64,000 nucleotides of DNA. It comes from Bacteroides ovatus. GTDB taxonomy: Bacteria > Bacteroidota > Bacteroidia > Bacteroidales > Bacteroidaceae. This document shows, in pieces, positions 27,851 through 37,370 of the stretch. Within the stretch, counting starts at the first letter, position 1, and each line of letters starts with the position of its first letter. Location of the stretch: contig NZ_CP012938.1 of NCBI RefSeq assembly GCF_001314995.1, positions 3,844,001 through 3,908,000 of the forward strand, in the 5' to 3' direction. The notes under the pieces are model-generated. The model ran no database searches. It worked only from the letters and a program-made list of their open reading frames with translations, and had not been told where the DNA came from. Both the position numbers and the translations under genes were made by a program.

Positions 27851-29380
27851 TCAATTTGAAGTTATATCATAATAAGGGTTCTGTGTCAGAAGTGAATTCC
27901 GCTCAATATCACTCTGAGGAATCGGCAGATACCAAGCATACGTATTTTTCAATACCGAACGTAGCCATTGTGAACTGGCTGAAGCATTGTTTGCCACAAT
28001 CAAATCAATGAATGCCGTCTGATATTTATAACCTTTCGACTTACCGAAACGAACCAAGTCATACCAGCGTTTCCCTTCCGCAGCCAACTCAATATCACGT
28101 TCTTCCAACACATATCTCAGCATAGATTCTTCCGTCACATCATTTATGTTCACATCCAGCTCTGCAACATTGGCACGGGTACGTACCCGGTTTATCAAAT
28201 CTATGGCAGCCTGAAAATTAGCAGTTCCACCCTTCCACGCCAAAGCTTCCGCTTTCATCAGCAATACGTCCGCCATACGATAAAGAATCCAGTTGGCATC
28301 TTGTTGATCCCTGTAGCCCGTAGACATGTAACCATATCCCTGATATTTCCAGACACAGGAAGCCGCCCCTACTCCTAAGTCGTTATATGCTCCTCCGGAC
28401 GCACGAACCGAACTCTCATTGCTGGTTCTGGTTTCATTCCATAAACGACCGTACATAGCCACTGAATATTGAAATGGTGCAGATGAAGAATGAGTAAAAT
28501 AGGCAGACGGGCTATTATCGACAGGTTGATTATAAGTGAGCACATCAAAATTTATCTCAAAAACGGATTCATTACTATTTCCCGGATTAAAAATCGTGAA
28601 CCATTGTTCAGGGTCAGCCATAAATGCCGGACGATGAGAGGAGTTAGCATTAATCAACAAATCCGTATATTCAATACAGCCTTCATAATCTTCACTCCAA
28701 AGACAAACATCTGCCATTAACGCATATAAAGCCCATTTAGTGATACGCCCTTTTGTAGCGCCCGCCCATGTGTCATCATCATAAAACTCTTTAGCCGCTC
28801 CGGAGTCCAATGCTGTCTTTATATCCTCTTTTATCTGAACGATAAATGTTTCTTCCGAAGACTTGCTCATATTGAACGGATAGGAATCCGTCACATAAGG
28901 TTCCAGTATTAAAGGAGCTTCCTTATAATTACGTACCAGTGTGAAATTAACCCATGCCCGCATAAAATAAGCTTCCGCCATATGTGAGTTCATGGCAGCT
29001 TCCGTATATGTCGCATCATGCCCATGTACTTCCGGTGCATATTTTATAATTGAATTGGCAATATTCAAGAGCTGATAGAAAGCCGACCAATTACACATCT
29101 TGGACGAAGCTGTCAATTGAAAGTTTTGCAATTTTTGTTGTTCCGAACCACTATATGCATAGACAGAGCCACCCCGGAGTTCGCCCCAATAGATCAAGTA
29201 AGGAACAGTGGTGCGCATATACGAGTAGCCTTGCGCAAGGACTTCTTCCACCTGTTCTTTTGTCTTCCAATAGTCAGGTGACACCTGCTCATTCTTAGGC
29301 AGCACATCCAACCAGTCATTACAGCCGGAACTTAACAAACCGACTCCGGCAATAGCCAAACATATTAATATCTTTTTCAT
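27851..29380 (-). CDS. SusD-like surface glycan-binding lipoprotein (pair 1)
   Basis: The 509-residue lipoprotein (lipobox LLSSGC) has the classic SusD layout: DWLDVLPKNEQVSPDYWKT, HMAEAYFMRAWVNFTLVRNYKEAPLI and a MADVLLMKAEALAWKGG block. The C-terminal signature VLEERDIELAAEGKRWYDL-VRFGKS and the ending WYLPIPQSDIERNSLLTQNP follow. It is a standard RagB/SusD protein, unlike the pair 2 SusD. It starts 11 bases after the first SusC gene and would bind RG-I-derived glycan over that pore. Confidence 0.93.
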   Translation of the reverse strand: MKKILICLAIAGVGLLSSGCNDWLDVLPKNEQVSPDYWKTKEQVEEVLAQGYSYMRTTVPYLIYWGELRGGSVYAYSGSEQQKLQNFQLTASSKMCNWSAFYQLLNIANSIIKYAPEVHGHDATYTEAAMNSHMAEAYFMRAWVNFTLVRNYKEAPLILEPYVTDSYPFNMSKSSEETFIVQIKEDIKTALDSGAAKEFYDDDTWAGATKGRITKWALYALMADVCLWSEDYEGCIEYTDLLINANSSHRPAFMADPEQWFTIFNPGNSNESVFEINFDVLTYNQPVDNSPSAYFTHSSSAPFQYSVAMYGRLWNETRTSNESSVRASGGAYNDLGVGAASCVWKYQGYGYMSTGYRDQQDANWILYRMADVLLMKAEALAWKGGTANFQAAIDLINRVRTRANVAELDVNINDVTEESMLRYVLEERDIELAAEGKRWYDLVRFGKSKGYKYQTAFIDLIVANNASASSQWLRSVLKNTYAWYLPIPQSDIERNSLLTQNPYYDITSN

Positions 29381-29391
29381 ATTACCTTGTA

Positions 29392-32300
29392 TTAGAAATT
29401 CAGATTAATACCAAAAGCGAATCTCATAGAAACAGGAGTGGTAGCCTTATCCTCTGCCAAATCTGTAGGTTTAGTAGGAATTTCCACTTCCGGATCTTGT
29501 CCCGTATAATTTGTCCACGTAAATAAGTTATAGCCTGTTACAAAACAACTTAAAGTATTTATTCCCAATCGATTACATATCTTTTTAGGGAACAAATAAT
29601 TCAATGTCAGAGTTTTCAGGCGAATAAATGAAGCATCTTCCACGAAACGGTCAGAACCTAAATAGTTGTATCCTTCCTTATACAAAGCACGTGGAATATC
29701 CGTTACATCCCCCTCATTTCTCCAACGTCTCAAAACAGCCGTACTCTGATTGTCATCACTGTACATTGATTCGTTATTCATACGAGCTGTATTTACAATT
29801 GATTGTCCGAAACGTCCATGGAAGAATGCACTCAAGGACACTTGTTTATACTTGACCGTTAATCCGGCACCACCAGTCAACACCGGATTGTAATTTCCCA
29901 AATACACGATGTCATATTGATTAATTACACCATCATGATTAATATCCTCATATATGGCATCTCCCGGCTGACAAGCCTTAGTCAGATTTTTCATAACGAT
30001 TGGCTTACCGTGTACATCGTTCATTATATTGCCTGATGCGTCACGCGCATAAGTAGCATCCTTATCTTTATATACTCCCAAATAACGGTAACCATAAAAA
30101 GCTCCGACCGGTTGACCTACCTCTACACGTGCAGCATATTTACCATTATTGGCTTCATAAGTTTCCTGCGCCATATTGCCTGGTAATTCAGTAATACGGT
30201 TTTCATTGCGACTAAGGTTCACATAGCCGCTGATCTGCCAGTCTTTATTCTTCCAAAAGATTGCATCCGCACGAAATTCCCAACCTTTATTTTCCATTTT
30301 CCCGGAATTATAATATCTCATCGAACCAAAACCGGTGGATGAAGGGAGTTTATAGTCTTTTTGTAGCAAATCCTTGATGTATTTTTGATAATAGTCAAAT
30401 GTAAACTTTAAACGACCACCGAATAACATGACATCCGCACCATAATTATATTCGGTAGAAGTCTCCCAATGCAAATCATCCAACTGCATACGTTCCGGTT
30501 TCGTACCGGACATATTCATATAGTTATCACCTTTAACATAAGCTCCCAGATAAATAGAAGTACCACTTGGAGCACGACCACTCTGCCCTACACTGACACG
30601 TATTTTAGCTTCATCCAACCAACGATCCCTCAGAGACTCCATAAAAGATTCATTCTGAAGATTCCATGCAATACCTGCGGCTGGAAAATATCCCATACGC
30701 TTATTACGTCCCATGGCAGAGTTGCCTTCGGCATTTAAAGAAGCATGAAATACATAACGATTTAATAATGTATAATTCATCAAACCGATAAATGACACAG
30801 TACGAGTTTCAGCCTCACTGGAATTCATCCCATTTTCTCCCCCCAAAACCGAAGTACCGACAGTAGGATCAGACAAGCCCGAAGAAGCATTACCATATGT
30901 AGCACTCAGATAATTGGTAGTAACTTGTTGAGAAGTACGAACCAACGCATTAGCGATTAAATTATGCTTATCATTCCAATTTTTAATATACATAAATTTA
31001 TTTTCTGTCTGAAGTACTAGTTTATCAGAATAAGAGTCCACACTCTGATTGGCATACTCACTGTTTTGAGCTACTCCGGTTACAACCTGAGGCAAGAAAC
31101 GATGAGCCTTGATCGTACGCATATTTATAGCCGCCCAACCTTTGTATGTAAATCCTGGCAAAATCGTATAATCAGCATTAAACGTAATCTTAGCTTCCCG
31201 CTGCATTGTATTATTCACCGCTTCATTTACCATAGCTACCGGATTAAAGTTTTGTGAATCTTTATTAACAGTACCTTTGAAAGAACCTTCAAAGTCCGGA
31301 TCATGATACACAAAATAATCTCCCGTCATCAGTCCTGTCCTTCTGTCTATTGTATAAGGAGATTTATTCGGCATTTTACTCAATGCTTCCGAACGGACAT
31401 TTTTTGCCCAGTTTGCATCCTGATCAGATTGTGAATAAGAAAAGTTCGCTCCAAATTTCAACTTATTAGAAAACTGGTAAGTTACATTCAATGATGTGTT
31501 CAACCGCTTCAACGATGTTCCGATAGTAGTCCCGTCATCACTCATATAGCCCAAAGAGAGACGATAAGTAGCTTTCTCACCACCACCACTCATAGAAAAG
31601 TTATTATCTGAAGTCAAAGCTGTCTGACGTACATAATCCAACCAGTTTACATCCTGATTATACTCATTAAAATGTTCGAATCCGGGAGTATATCCAATGA
31701 CCGGGGTATTGAATAATAAATCCAAATAATGATTTGACGCGTTATCCAATCCTGTATATTTGGCTGAATTCCAAATCCCTTCCTGCATCAAAGCAGTGTA
31801 TTCATCCCCATTAAGCATAGGGACATTTTTAGGCTCGGTCTTAAGAGTCCATTTAGATGAGAAAGAGAAACGGGTTTTTCCTACCGTACCTTTTTTAGTA
31901 GTAATAACCAAAACACCGTTTGCTCCCTGTGTTCCCCAGATAGCAGTAGCTGAAGCGTCTTTCAAAACTTCGACCGTTGCTATATCATTAGGAGAGATGT
32001 TCAAAAGAGCACCTAAATCTTCTTCATTAGCAGTAGAAAAATCAAAATCATCACTAATATCCGTCGGATAAGGTACACCGTCAATTACAATCAAAGGGTC
32101 GGCTGATGCATTCAATGTACCCGTACCACGGATACGAATGGAACTGCGAGTACCCGGATCACCACCTAACACAATATCAACACCACCCAACTGACCTTGC
32201 AACGCCTCTTCGACAGAGACAATAGGAGCGGCTGCTACCAAATCGTCCATATTCACCTTTTGAGTAGCTGATATCATCTCTTTGCTAGTAATACCCAAAT

Positions 32301-32682
32301 CATTTCTCTCTATACGTTTGGCCGAAACAACCACCTCATCCACTGTTTTTGATTCGGATTCCATACGAATATTCAAGTTCGTCTGACCCGCATATTTAAC
32401 GCGTTGAGTTTTCATCCCAATATAAGAGAATACAATTGTCAGATTACTCTCCCCCTCAGGAATCTTCACATTATACTGACCGTTCAGGTTAGTAATAGCT
32501 CCTCCCAAAGAACGATTCTGCGCATTAACGATATTCACATTTACTCCAACCAACGGTTCTGCCGCTTTTCCTATCAACTCTGTGATCGTACCCGACACAA
32601 CCTTGTGCGTCTGAGCAACAGCCTCTCCCACACCACACAGAAGCAGAGCTATTGATACACATATTAATTTAAATTGTTTCAT
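29392..32682 (-). CDS. SusC-like TonB-dependent transporter (pair 1)
   Basis: The 1096-residue protein has a signal peptide (to AVAQT, about 25), a carboxypeptidase-regulatory-like domain (VVSGTITELIGKAAEPLVGV, about 28-110), the TonB-proximal TVDEVVVSAKR segment and a regular plug with VEVLKDASATAIWGTQGANG. The barrel ends in MRFAFGINLNF. It imports oligosaccharides at the cost of TonB energy, together with the SusD encoded 11 bases downstream. No STN domain is present, which agrees with control by the HTCS rather than by an ECF sigma system. It lies 20 bases after the leading fasciclin gene. Confidence 0.95.
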   Translation of the reverse strand: MKQFKLICVSIALLLCGVGEAVAQTHKVVSGTITELIGKAAEPLVGVNVNIVNAQNRSLGGAITNLNGQYNVKIPEGESNLTIVFSYIGMKTQRVKYAGQTNLNIRMESESKTVDEVVVSAKRIERNDLGITSKEMISATQKVNMDDLVAAAPIVSVEEALQGQLGGVDIVLGGDPGTRSSIRIRGTGTLNASADPLIVIDGVPYPTDISDDFDFSTANEEDLGALLNISPNDIATVEVLKDASATAIWGTQGANGVLVITTKKGTVGKTRFSFSSKWTLKTEPKNVPMLNGDEYTALMQEGIWNSAKYTGLDNASNHYLDLLFNTPVIGYTPGFEHFNEYNQDVNWLDYVRQTALTSDNNFSMSGGGEKATYRLSLGYMSDDGTTIGTSLKRLNTSLNVTYQFSNKLKFGANFSYSQSDQDANWAKNVRSEALSKMPNKSPYTIDRRTGLMTGDYFVYHDPDFEGSFKGTVNKDSQNFNPVAMVNEAVNNTMQREAKITFNADYTILPGFTYKGWAAINMRTIKAHRFLPQVVTGVAQNSEYANQSVDSYSDKLVLQTENKFMYIKNWNDKHNLIANALVRTSQQVTTNYLSATYGNASSGLSDPTVGTSVLGGENGMNSSEAETRTVSFIGLMNYTLLNRYVFHASLNAEGNSAMGRNKRMGYFPAAGIAWNLQNESFMESLRDRWLDEAKIRVSVGQSGRAPSGTSIYLGAYVKGDNYMNMSGTKPERMQLDDLHWETSTEYNYGADVMLFGGRLKFTFDYYQKYIKDLLQKDYKLPSSTGFGSMRYYNSGKMENKGWEFRADAIFWKNKDWQISGYVNLSRNENRITELPGNMAQETYEANNGKYAARVEVGQPVGAFYGYRYLGVYKDKDATYARDASGNIMNDVHGKPIVMKNLTKACQPGDAIYEDINHDGVINQYDIVYLGNYNPVLTGGAGLTVKYKQVSLSAFFHGRFGQSIVNTARMNNESMYSDDNQSTAVLRRWRNEGDVTDIPRALYKEGYNYLGSDRFVEDASFIRLKTLTLNYLFPKKICNRLGINTLSCFVTGYNLFTWTNYTGQDPEVEIPTKPTDLAEDKATTPVSMRFAFGINLNF

Positions 32683-32702
32683 AATTTTAGATATTCAGTT
32701 TA

Positions 32703-35012
32703 TTAAAAAACAGAGTCTATTAAATGGAATCCTCCATCATTGTATGCAAATGGAAAATAATAATAGGTTGGAACCACGGAACATACATGATCTGAGCCAT
32801 CCAACTGGACAGACAAAGACTCTCCATTATCTGTATAGATTATATTCTTATAATTAGAATTGCGATAAGTGCCTGTTTTCCATGTAGGAGAACCAACATA
32901 GGGGCAACTGGTCACTTCCGGAGCATAGGTAGTAATCAAGAAATAATTTTTCAAATATGCCTTTAATACTTCCGGTTCAAATGTACCTTCCAAGGTTGGC
33001 TCCGCTTGAGACAAATCAATAGTTCCTCCCTCTACACCCGGAATCTTACCAGCCTTCATAGCTTCTACCAATGCTTCATTGGTCGGAATAAAGCTTATAA
33101 TCCGGCTCTGAAAATCCGGTAAATCTTGCCCGGTAACCATATTGGCTTTTTTCAATAATTGCGCAAATACAAAATAGGGATATTTGGATTCATTGCAGGT
33201 TGCCAATACAGCTTTTATTCCTTTATAATTAGCATCGCCGGCATCTGCACCGTCTATATCAAATACTCCATACGTGTTTGATTTATACACATATGACTTT
33301 CCATTACTCCAAGCTTCTCCATTATTAGTAACTTCTTCAAAAGGTGAGAAAAGTGAGGAGAAATCATTTCCGGTCATTCCTAATGCCATATTAAAAATTG
33401 CATTGGTAGTAATCTTTCCATCTTTAACAAACCAATACGCTGATGCATTCTGACTGGTATATACCTTAGTACCGTTGAAAGGAAGAGTTTCTTCACCACT
33501 TACTGTATGTACATTGACCAACCGCTGCAATTTAGAAGACCCGACCGGCCCCATACCTGATTCAGTATCTGCGGGTTCCATCAATGCATACGTTCCGGAA
33601 GTTGTTTTCAACACTTCCATTTCACTTGCCTTGAAAGTCGCGTCATCAGGAATTAACAAGGTATATTTAGTAGCCAAAGAACTATAAGTCTTCAATAATC
33701 CTTCTGCACCGTCCAAAGCATACAAGAAACAACGATAATCTCTATGAGAAAAAGCCGGTCCGATTACCGAATTAAAAATAGGGGGAGTATCAATCTCATC
33801 CAATCCATAAAAACTTCCATTAACACAAATACTCTTATCTTTCACTGTATAAGGATCAAAATTATAGGAAGTACCATAATCATTGGTTATATTCTTTATT
33901 TCATCAGGAAAAACAATAGAGCCACCATATACATATTGCAGTAACAGGATCTTAACGACTAAAGGATCGACATTTTCCAAAAAATTATAACCATGTTCTT
34001 TCCAAAAACGAGTAAAGAATGCTTCCAAAGCTTCATTTGTAGGCGCAAATACACTATAAGAAACAGAAGCAAGCGTCGGAATCAGCCTAAAGTTGGAAAC
34101 AGGCCATTCTAATGCGATATTGGGTAAGCCGCTAGCCTCATGCTTAAATAAATAGAGCTTGTCCACCCCCAAGCCTTTCGCAAAATCATTAGTCAACTGC
34201 TCATCATACGTAAAAGTACTATACGAATTATACAAATCCAGGAATTTTGAATATTGTTGTTTATCCTTCATGACCGTATAAATAGTCTCCAGGGGTTCAA
34301 GCACCTGATCTATAGCATAAATATAGCCATTATTAGCAATAATCTGATAATCCTTGACCGTTGCATTGGATACATTAAATCCTGCATCACCCGTCCAAAT
34401 AGAGTTTGGATAAAAATATTCATAGTTCTTTTTGGCATCAATTCCCTTGGACGAAAACATGTAGTGAGAAAAAACAGGGACAAACCGTTCCAAATGATAT
34501 ACTGTCACCAAATCATTAGTAGTAGGATCAACTCCCAATGAAGTCGGGCTGGAACTCCGAGTCCTGAATTTATAATACATGCCGGGCAACACATCAGTAT
34601 CCTCTTCATCGACAACATCACTCTGCGGACGGAAGTTTTCCAAGTCACTTTTATTATAGGAGTAATAAACCAAATGGAAACCAATCAGCTTTTTCAGCTC
34701 GTCCATCGGCATGTCTCTTACCGAAACATATCCTTCTTTCTCCAAATAAGCCATAAAGGCATCATTATCCGGTGCCATAACTGTAGCAAGTGCCTTACCT
34801 TCCAAAACAGGACGAAATCCGGCCAACTCTGCCGCCTCAAGAAAGATAGAGTATTTTCCTTCATACTCATTGGCAAGAACGTCCCATGCGCTCCCTTTCA
34901 ACCACCCTGGCTTTTCATAATGCTCATCCATCTTATTCTCACACGAAAACAGAAAAGACGAAAGGAACAATAATAACAGCAAATACCGCATACTATTCAT
35001 CACATTTCTCAT
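32703..35012 (-). CDS. Multi-domain fasciclin lipoprotein (769 aa), first gene of the long operon
   Basis: The N-terminus (MRNVMNSMRYLLLLLFLSS, then LFSC) is a lipoprotein signal with three possible ATGs; I kept the first. MDEHYEKPGWLKGSAWDVL follows the cysteine. At least four fasciclin units can be followed by their core motif: TVMAPDNDAFMAYL (about 90), YSVFAPTNEALEAFF (about 325), YTLLIPDDATFKASE (about 455) and ISFIPTNEALVEAM (about 650). The link IANNGYIYAIDQVLEPLETI closes the first unit. Eukaryotic fasciclin domains mediate adhesion. In PULs they take the place of surface glycan-binding proteins, and that is the role I infer. As the first gene after the main regulated promoter it is likely the most abundantly expressed of the three. 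Confidence 0.85.
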   Translation of the reverse strand: MRNVMNSMRYLLLLLFLSSFLFSCENKMDEHYEKPGWLKGSAWDVLANEYEGKYSIFLEAAELAGFRPVLEGKALATVMAPDNDAFMAYLEKEGYVSVRDMPMDELKKLIGFHLVYYSYNKSDLENFRPQSDVVDEEDTDVLPGMYYKFRTRSSSPTSLGVDPTTNDLVTVYHLERFVPVFSHYMFSSKGIDAKKNYEYFYPNSIWTGDAGFNVSNATVKDYQIIANNGYIYAIDQVLEPLETIYTVMKDKQQYSKFLDLYNSYSTFTYDEQLTNDFAKGLGVDKLYLFKHEASGLPNIALEWPVSNFRLIPTLASVSYSVFAPTNEALEAFFTRFWKEHGYNFLENVDPLVVKILLLQYVYGGSIVFPDEIKNITNDYGTSYNFDPYTVKDKSICVNGSFYGLDEIDTPPIFNSVIGPAFSHRDYRCFLYALDGAEGLLKTYSSLATKYTLLIPDDATFKASEMEVLKTTSGTYALMEPADTESGMGPVGSSKLQRLVNVHTVSGEETLPFNGTKVYTSQNASAYWFVKDGKITTNAIFNMALGMTGNDFSSLFSPFEEVTNNGEAWSNGKSYVYKSNTYGVFDIDGADAGDANYKGIKAVLATCNESKYPYFVFAQLLKKANMVTGQDLPDFQSRIISFIPTNEALVEAMKAGKIPGVEGGTIDLSQAEPTLEGTFEPEVLKAYLKNYFLITTYAPEVTSCPYVGSPTWKTGTYRNSNYKNIIYTDNGESLSVQLDGSDHVCSVVPTYYYFPFAYNDGGFHLIDSVF

Positions 35013-35102
35013 AATATTAAATATATTAAATTAACCTATTGATAGTACTAAAACAGCACATATTCAATTAACACAATAAATTCACGATCAATTTTACTGG
35101 AA

Positions 35103-35147
35103 CAAAGTTATACGATTGGTATATAAAGAACCTTAATTACTGTACAT
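35103..35147 (-). promoter_or_regulatory. Promoter and operator of the 11-gene operon (promoter C)
   Basis: On the minus strand TGTACAG (35146-35140) is followed by 29 bases and then the perfect -7 box TAACTTTG (35110-35103). No -33 TTTG is present, as expected for an activator-dependent promoter. The start codon lies about 90 bases downstream. The same arrangement precedes four other promoters in the window. Confidence 0.75.
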
Positions 35148-35257
35148 TTACATGTATTCTGATTCAAAAAGTATAATCAGTGATGTACAAACCCGCTTTC
35201 CGTACTACAATACAAATTATTGGCATATAAGTACATACAGGCTTATTTTCAAGAACA

Positions 35258-35287
35258 AAAAACTACGGGAGCCTCCCCGTAGTTTTT
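35258..35287. terminator. Bidirectional intrinsic terminator after the GH2-ending operon
   Basis: AAAAACTACGGG (35258-35269) pairs with CCCGTAGTTTTT (35276-35287) around a 6-base loop. It ends the minus operon whose last stop is at 35303, and insulates it from promoter C. T-runs are present on both strands. Confidence 0.88.
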
Positions 35288-35302
35288 ATTTATACAATTA
35301 AC

Positions 35303-37363
35303 TTATTTAATGCAATACCATTCACAGGTATCCGAAAGAAGTCCTTTCCCATTTTTCCCTTCCACACAAATGATATTACGTCCATCATTTAATCGGATAT
35401 CTTTCCAGATAACACGATTCATTTCATCCGGTTTCATCGTTCCTATTTTCCGGTTGTTGATATAAAGAGTAGCCTCCTTTAGATTTGTAAAGACTTTAAT
35501 ATCCGTCTTCGGATTATCTCTTTTAGTAAAACGGCGGCTTGTAATATAAATCATAGGTTCCGGATTCCAGTTAGCCTTATAAAAGTAAAAAGCATCTTTC
35601 TTCGTTTTTCTATCATGTGTCACCAAACCCTTATCATTATATCCATCCTTCTCTCCTTCCTGACGCATATAAGAAGGAAAATCGGCAAATACCCAGATGA
35701 ATTTTGCCCATAGATAAGGACGTTTTGCAAATGATTCCCAGTTACCTTCGTGGCAGAATGTCTGGGCTTCTTCCGGATGAAAATGACTATCGGAACGGTC
35801 TTCCATAGCAAGCGGCCATTGATGGTGATTGATACTTGCCCCACCACCATATTCAGAAACACCGACCGGTATTCCTTTTGAGCTATCCCTACAATCATCA
35901 AAAAACTTGGATGCCGAAGGGGCGGCATCTTTGTACCAACCGAAATATTTATTCCAGGCAATCAAGTCCGAGCACCCCAGATAGTAAGACTGGTCTACAC
36001 AAGTAGCCAATGCTGTAAGCCGGGAAGAATCAATTGATTTATAAATTCCGTTGAGTTCTTTAATAAAAGGAATAGGATTATCATACTCCACAAATCTTTT
36101 CCCATCACTTACCAGTATCTCATTACATATACCCCAAAAACAGATAGAAGGATGATTAAACTTCTGATAAACCAACTCTTTCACTGCCAACCGTGCATTA
36201 TCCTTATATCCTTCGGTATCAACAAATCCGGTAAATGCCTGTCCACCAGGACCGCACATCGGTATCTCCGTCCAAAGAATAATCCCATTCTCATCCGACA
36301 AATCATACATTGGTTCTGCGTGAGGATAATGAGCAAGACGCATCGCTGTTGCTCCGGACTCTTTTATAAGTTCCATATCCATCCGGTAATCTTCCGGAAG
36401 CAAGGCACTGGCTCTACCTACTGCATCCTCATGACGGCAGAAGCCATAAAGGTTCAGATATTCACCATTCAGGAAGAAACCCTTTTCATGATCCACAGAG
36501 AAATAGCGGAATCCTGTACGCTGCACCATCCTGTCTTTCAATAGATTGCCATCATACAACTCGACAGTCACAGTATATAAATAAGGATTCTTCTTCCCGT
36601 CCCAAAGAATAGGACGATGAATCTTCATCGGCTGTTTTACAATCACATCAGAGACTTCCACCTCATTACTAGCTACGGTTTTATTATCCGCATCCGCCAC
36701 AGTTGTTTTAAGCCTTAGCCCCTGTTTCTTGTTTTTTAATGAAAGATGTGTCTCCACATTCACATCAGCAACCGTTTTCGAGATATTTTCCTGATGGATA
36801 AATACTCCCGGAGAAGCATAAAATAAAGGAGAAATACAATCCTGTCCGGTTACAATCAAATGGCATGGACGATGAATACCTCCATTCACATTAAAATCAC
36901 CGCTAACAGGCAAAATATCTGTACGATATGCATTGCTAGCCCAAACTTCCAGCAAGTTCTCTCCTTCTTTCACCTCGTCTGTAATTTCAATACAAAAAGC
37001 GGTATATCCACCCAAATGCTCACCAACCGTGCGACGATTCATAAACACCTGTGCAGCCGAATTCACTCCTTCAAAATACAGGAAAAGGCGTTTATTTTTC
37101 ATTGCCTTCGTCACTACCAACGGACGCTGATATACCATCATTTTACGCTCATATAATGTAGTCCCTTCAATATAACTCGTATTCCAAGTATGAGGTATAG
37201 TCACTGGAGTGAATGGAGCTTTTCGGTTTACTGTTGTGATAGGCCTACACTCCCAACCCTCATTCAGCGAGAAGATGGTGCGGGGAGAAGTTTCCTGTGC
37301 AAATAGTCCAATATTAACCAGGCACAGACATACCAAGCATAAAATTATAATTCTGTTCTTCAT
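35303..37363 (-). CDS. GH2 family glycoside hydrolase (686 aa), secreted
   Basis: A signal peptide (LVNIGLFAQ) leads to three GH2 domains: the sugar-binding fold with VTIPHTWNTSYIEGTTLYER, the Ig-like domain, and the barrel from GFCRHEDAVGRAS. The acid/base is in WGICNEI (about E415) and the nucleophile in GVSEYGGGA (about E504). A short C-terminal Ig-like domain (TDIKVFTNLKEATLYINNRK) ends it. It is smaller than the two other GH2 enzymes here and likely to have a different bond preference, such as beta-galactosidase or beta-glucuronidase; the sequence does not settle this. It is the last gene of a four-gene operon, 7 bases after GH88. Confidence 0.88.
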   Translation of the reverse strand: MKNRIIILCLVCLCLVNIGLFAQETSPRTIFSLNEGWECRPITTVNRKAPFTPVTIPHTWNTSYIEGTTLYERKMMVYQRPLVVTKAMKNKRLFLYFEGVNSAAQVFMNRRTVGEHLGGYTAFCIEITDEVKEGENLLEVWASNAYRTDILPVSGDFNVNGGIHRPCHLIVTGQDCISPLFYASPGVFIHQENISKTVADVNVETHLSLKNKKQGLRLKTTVADADNKTVASNEVEVSDVIVKQPMKIHRPILWDGKKNPYLYTVTVELYDGNLLKDRMVQRTGFRYFSVDHEKGFFLNGEYLNLYGFCRHEDAVGRASALLPEDYRMDMELIKESGATAMRLAHYPHAEPMYDLSDENGIILWTEIPMCGPGGQAFTGFVDTEGYKDNARLAVKELVYQKFNHPSICFWGICNEILVSDGKRFVEYDNPIPFIKELNGIYKSIDSSRLTALATCVDQSYYLGCSDLIAWNKYFGWYKDAAPSASKFFDDCRDSSKGIPVGVSEYGGGASINHHQWPLAMEDRSDSHFHPEEAQTFCHEGNWESFAKRPYLWAKFIWVFADFPSYMRQEGEKDGYNDKGLVTHDRKTKKDAFYFYKANWNPEPMIYITSRRFTKRDNPKTDIKVFTNLKEATLYINNRKIGTMKPDEMNRVIWKDIRLNDGRNIICVEGKNGKGLLSDTCEWYCIK

Positions 37364-37370
37364 GTGATTC

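Noticed and set aside
35258..35287. Palindrome before promoter C as an operator
   Set aside because: A-run, GC stem and T-run form a standard bidirectional terminator 16 bases past a stop codon, which explains it fully.
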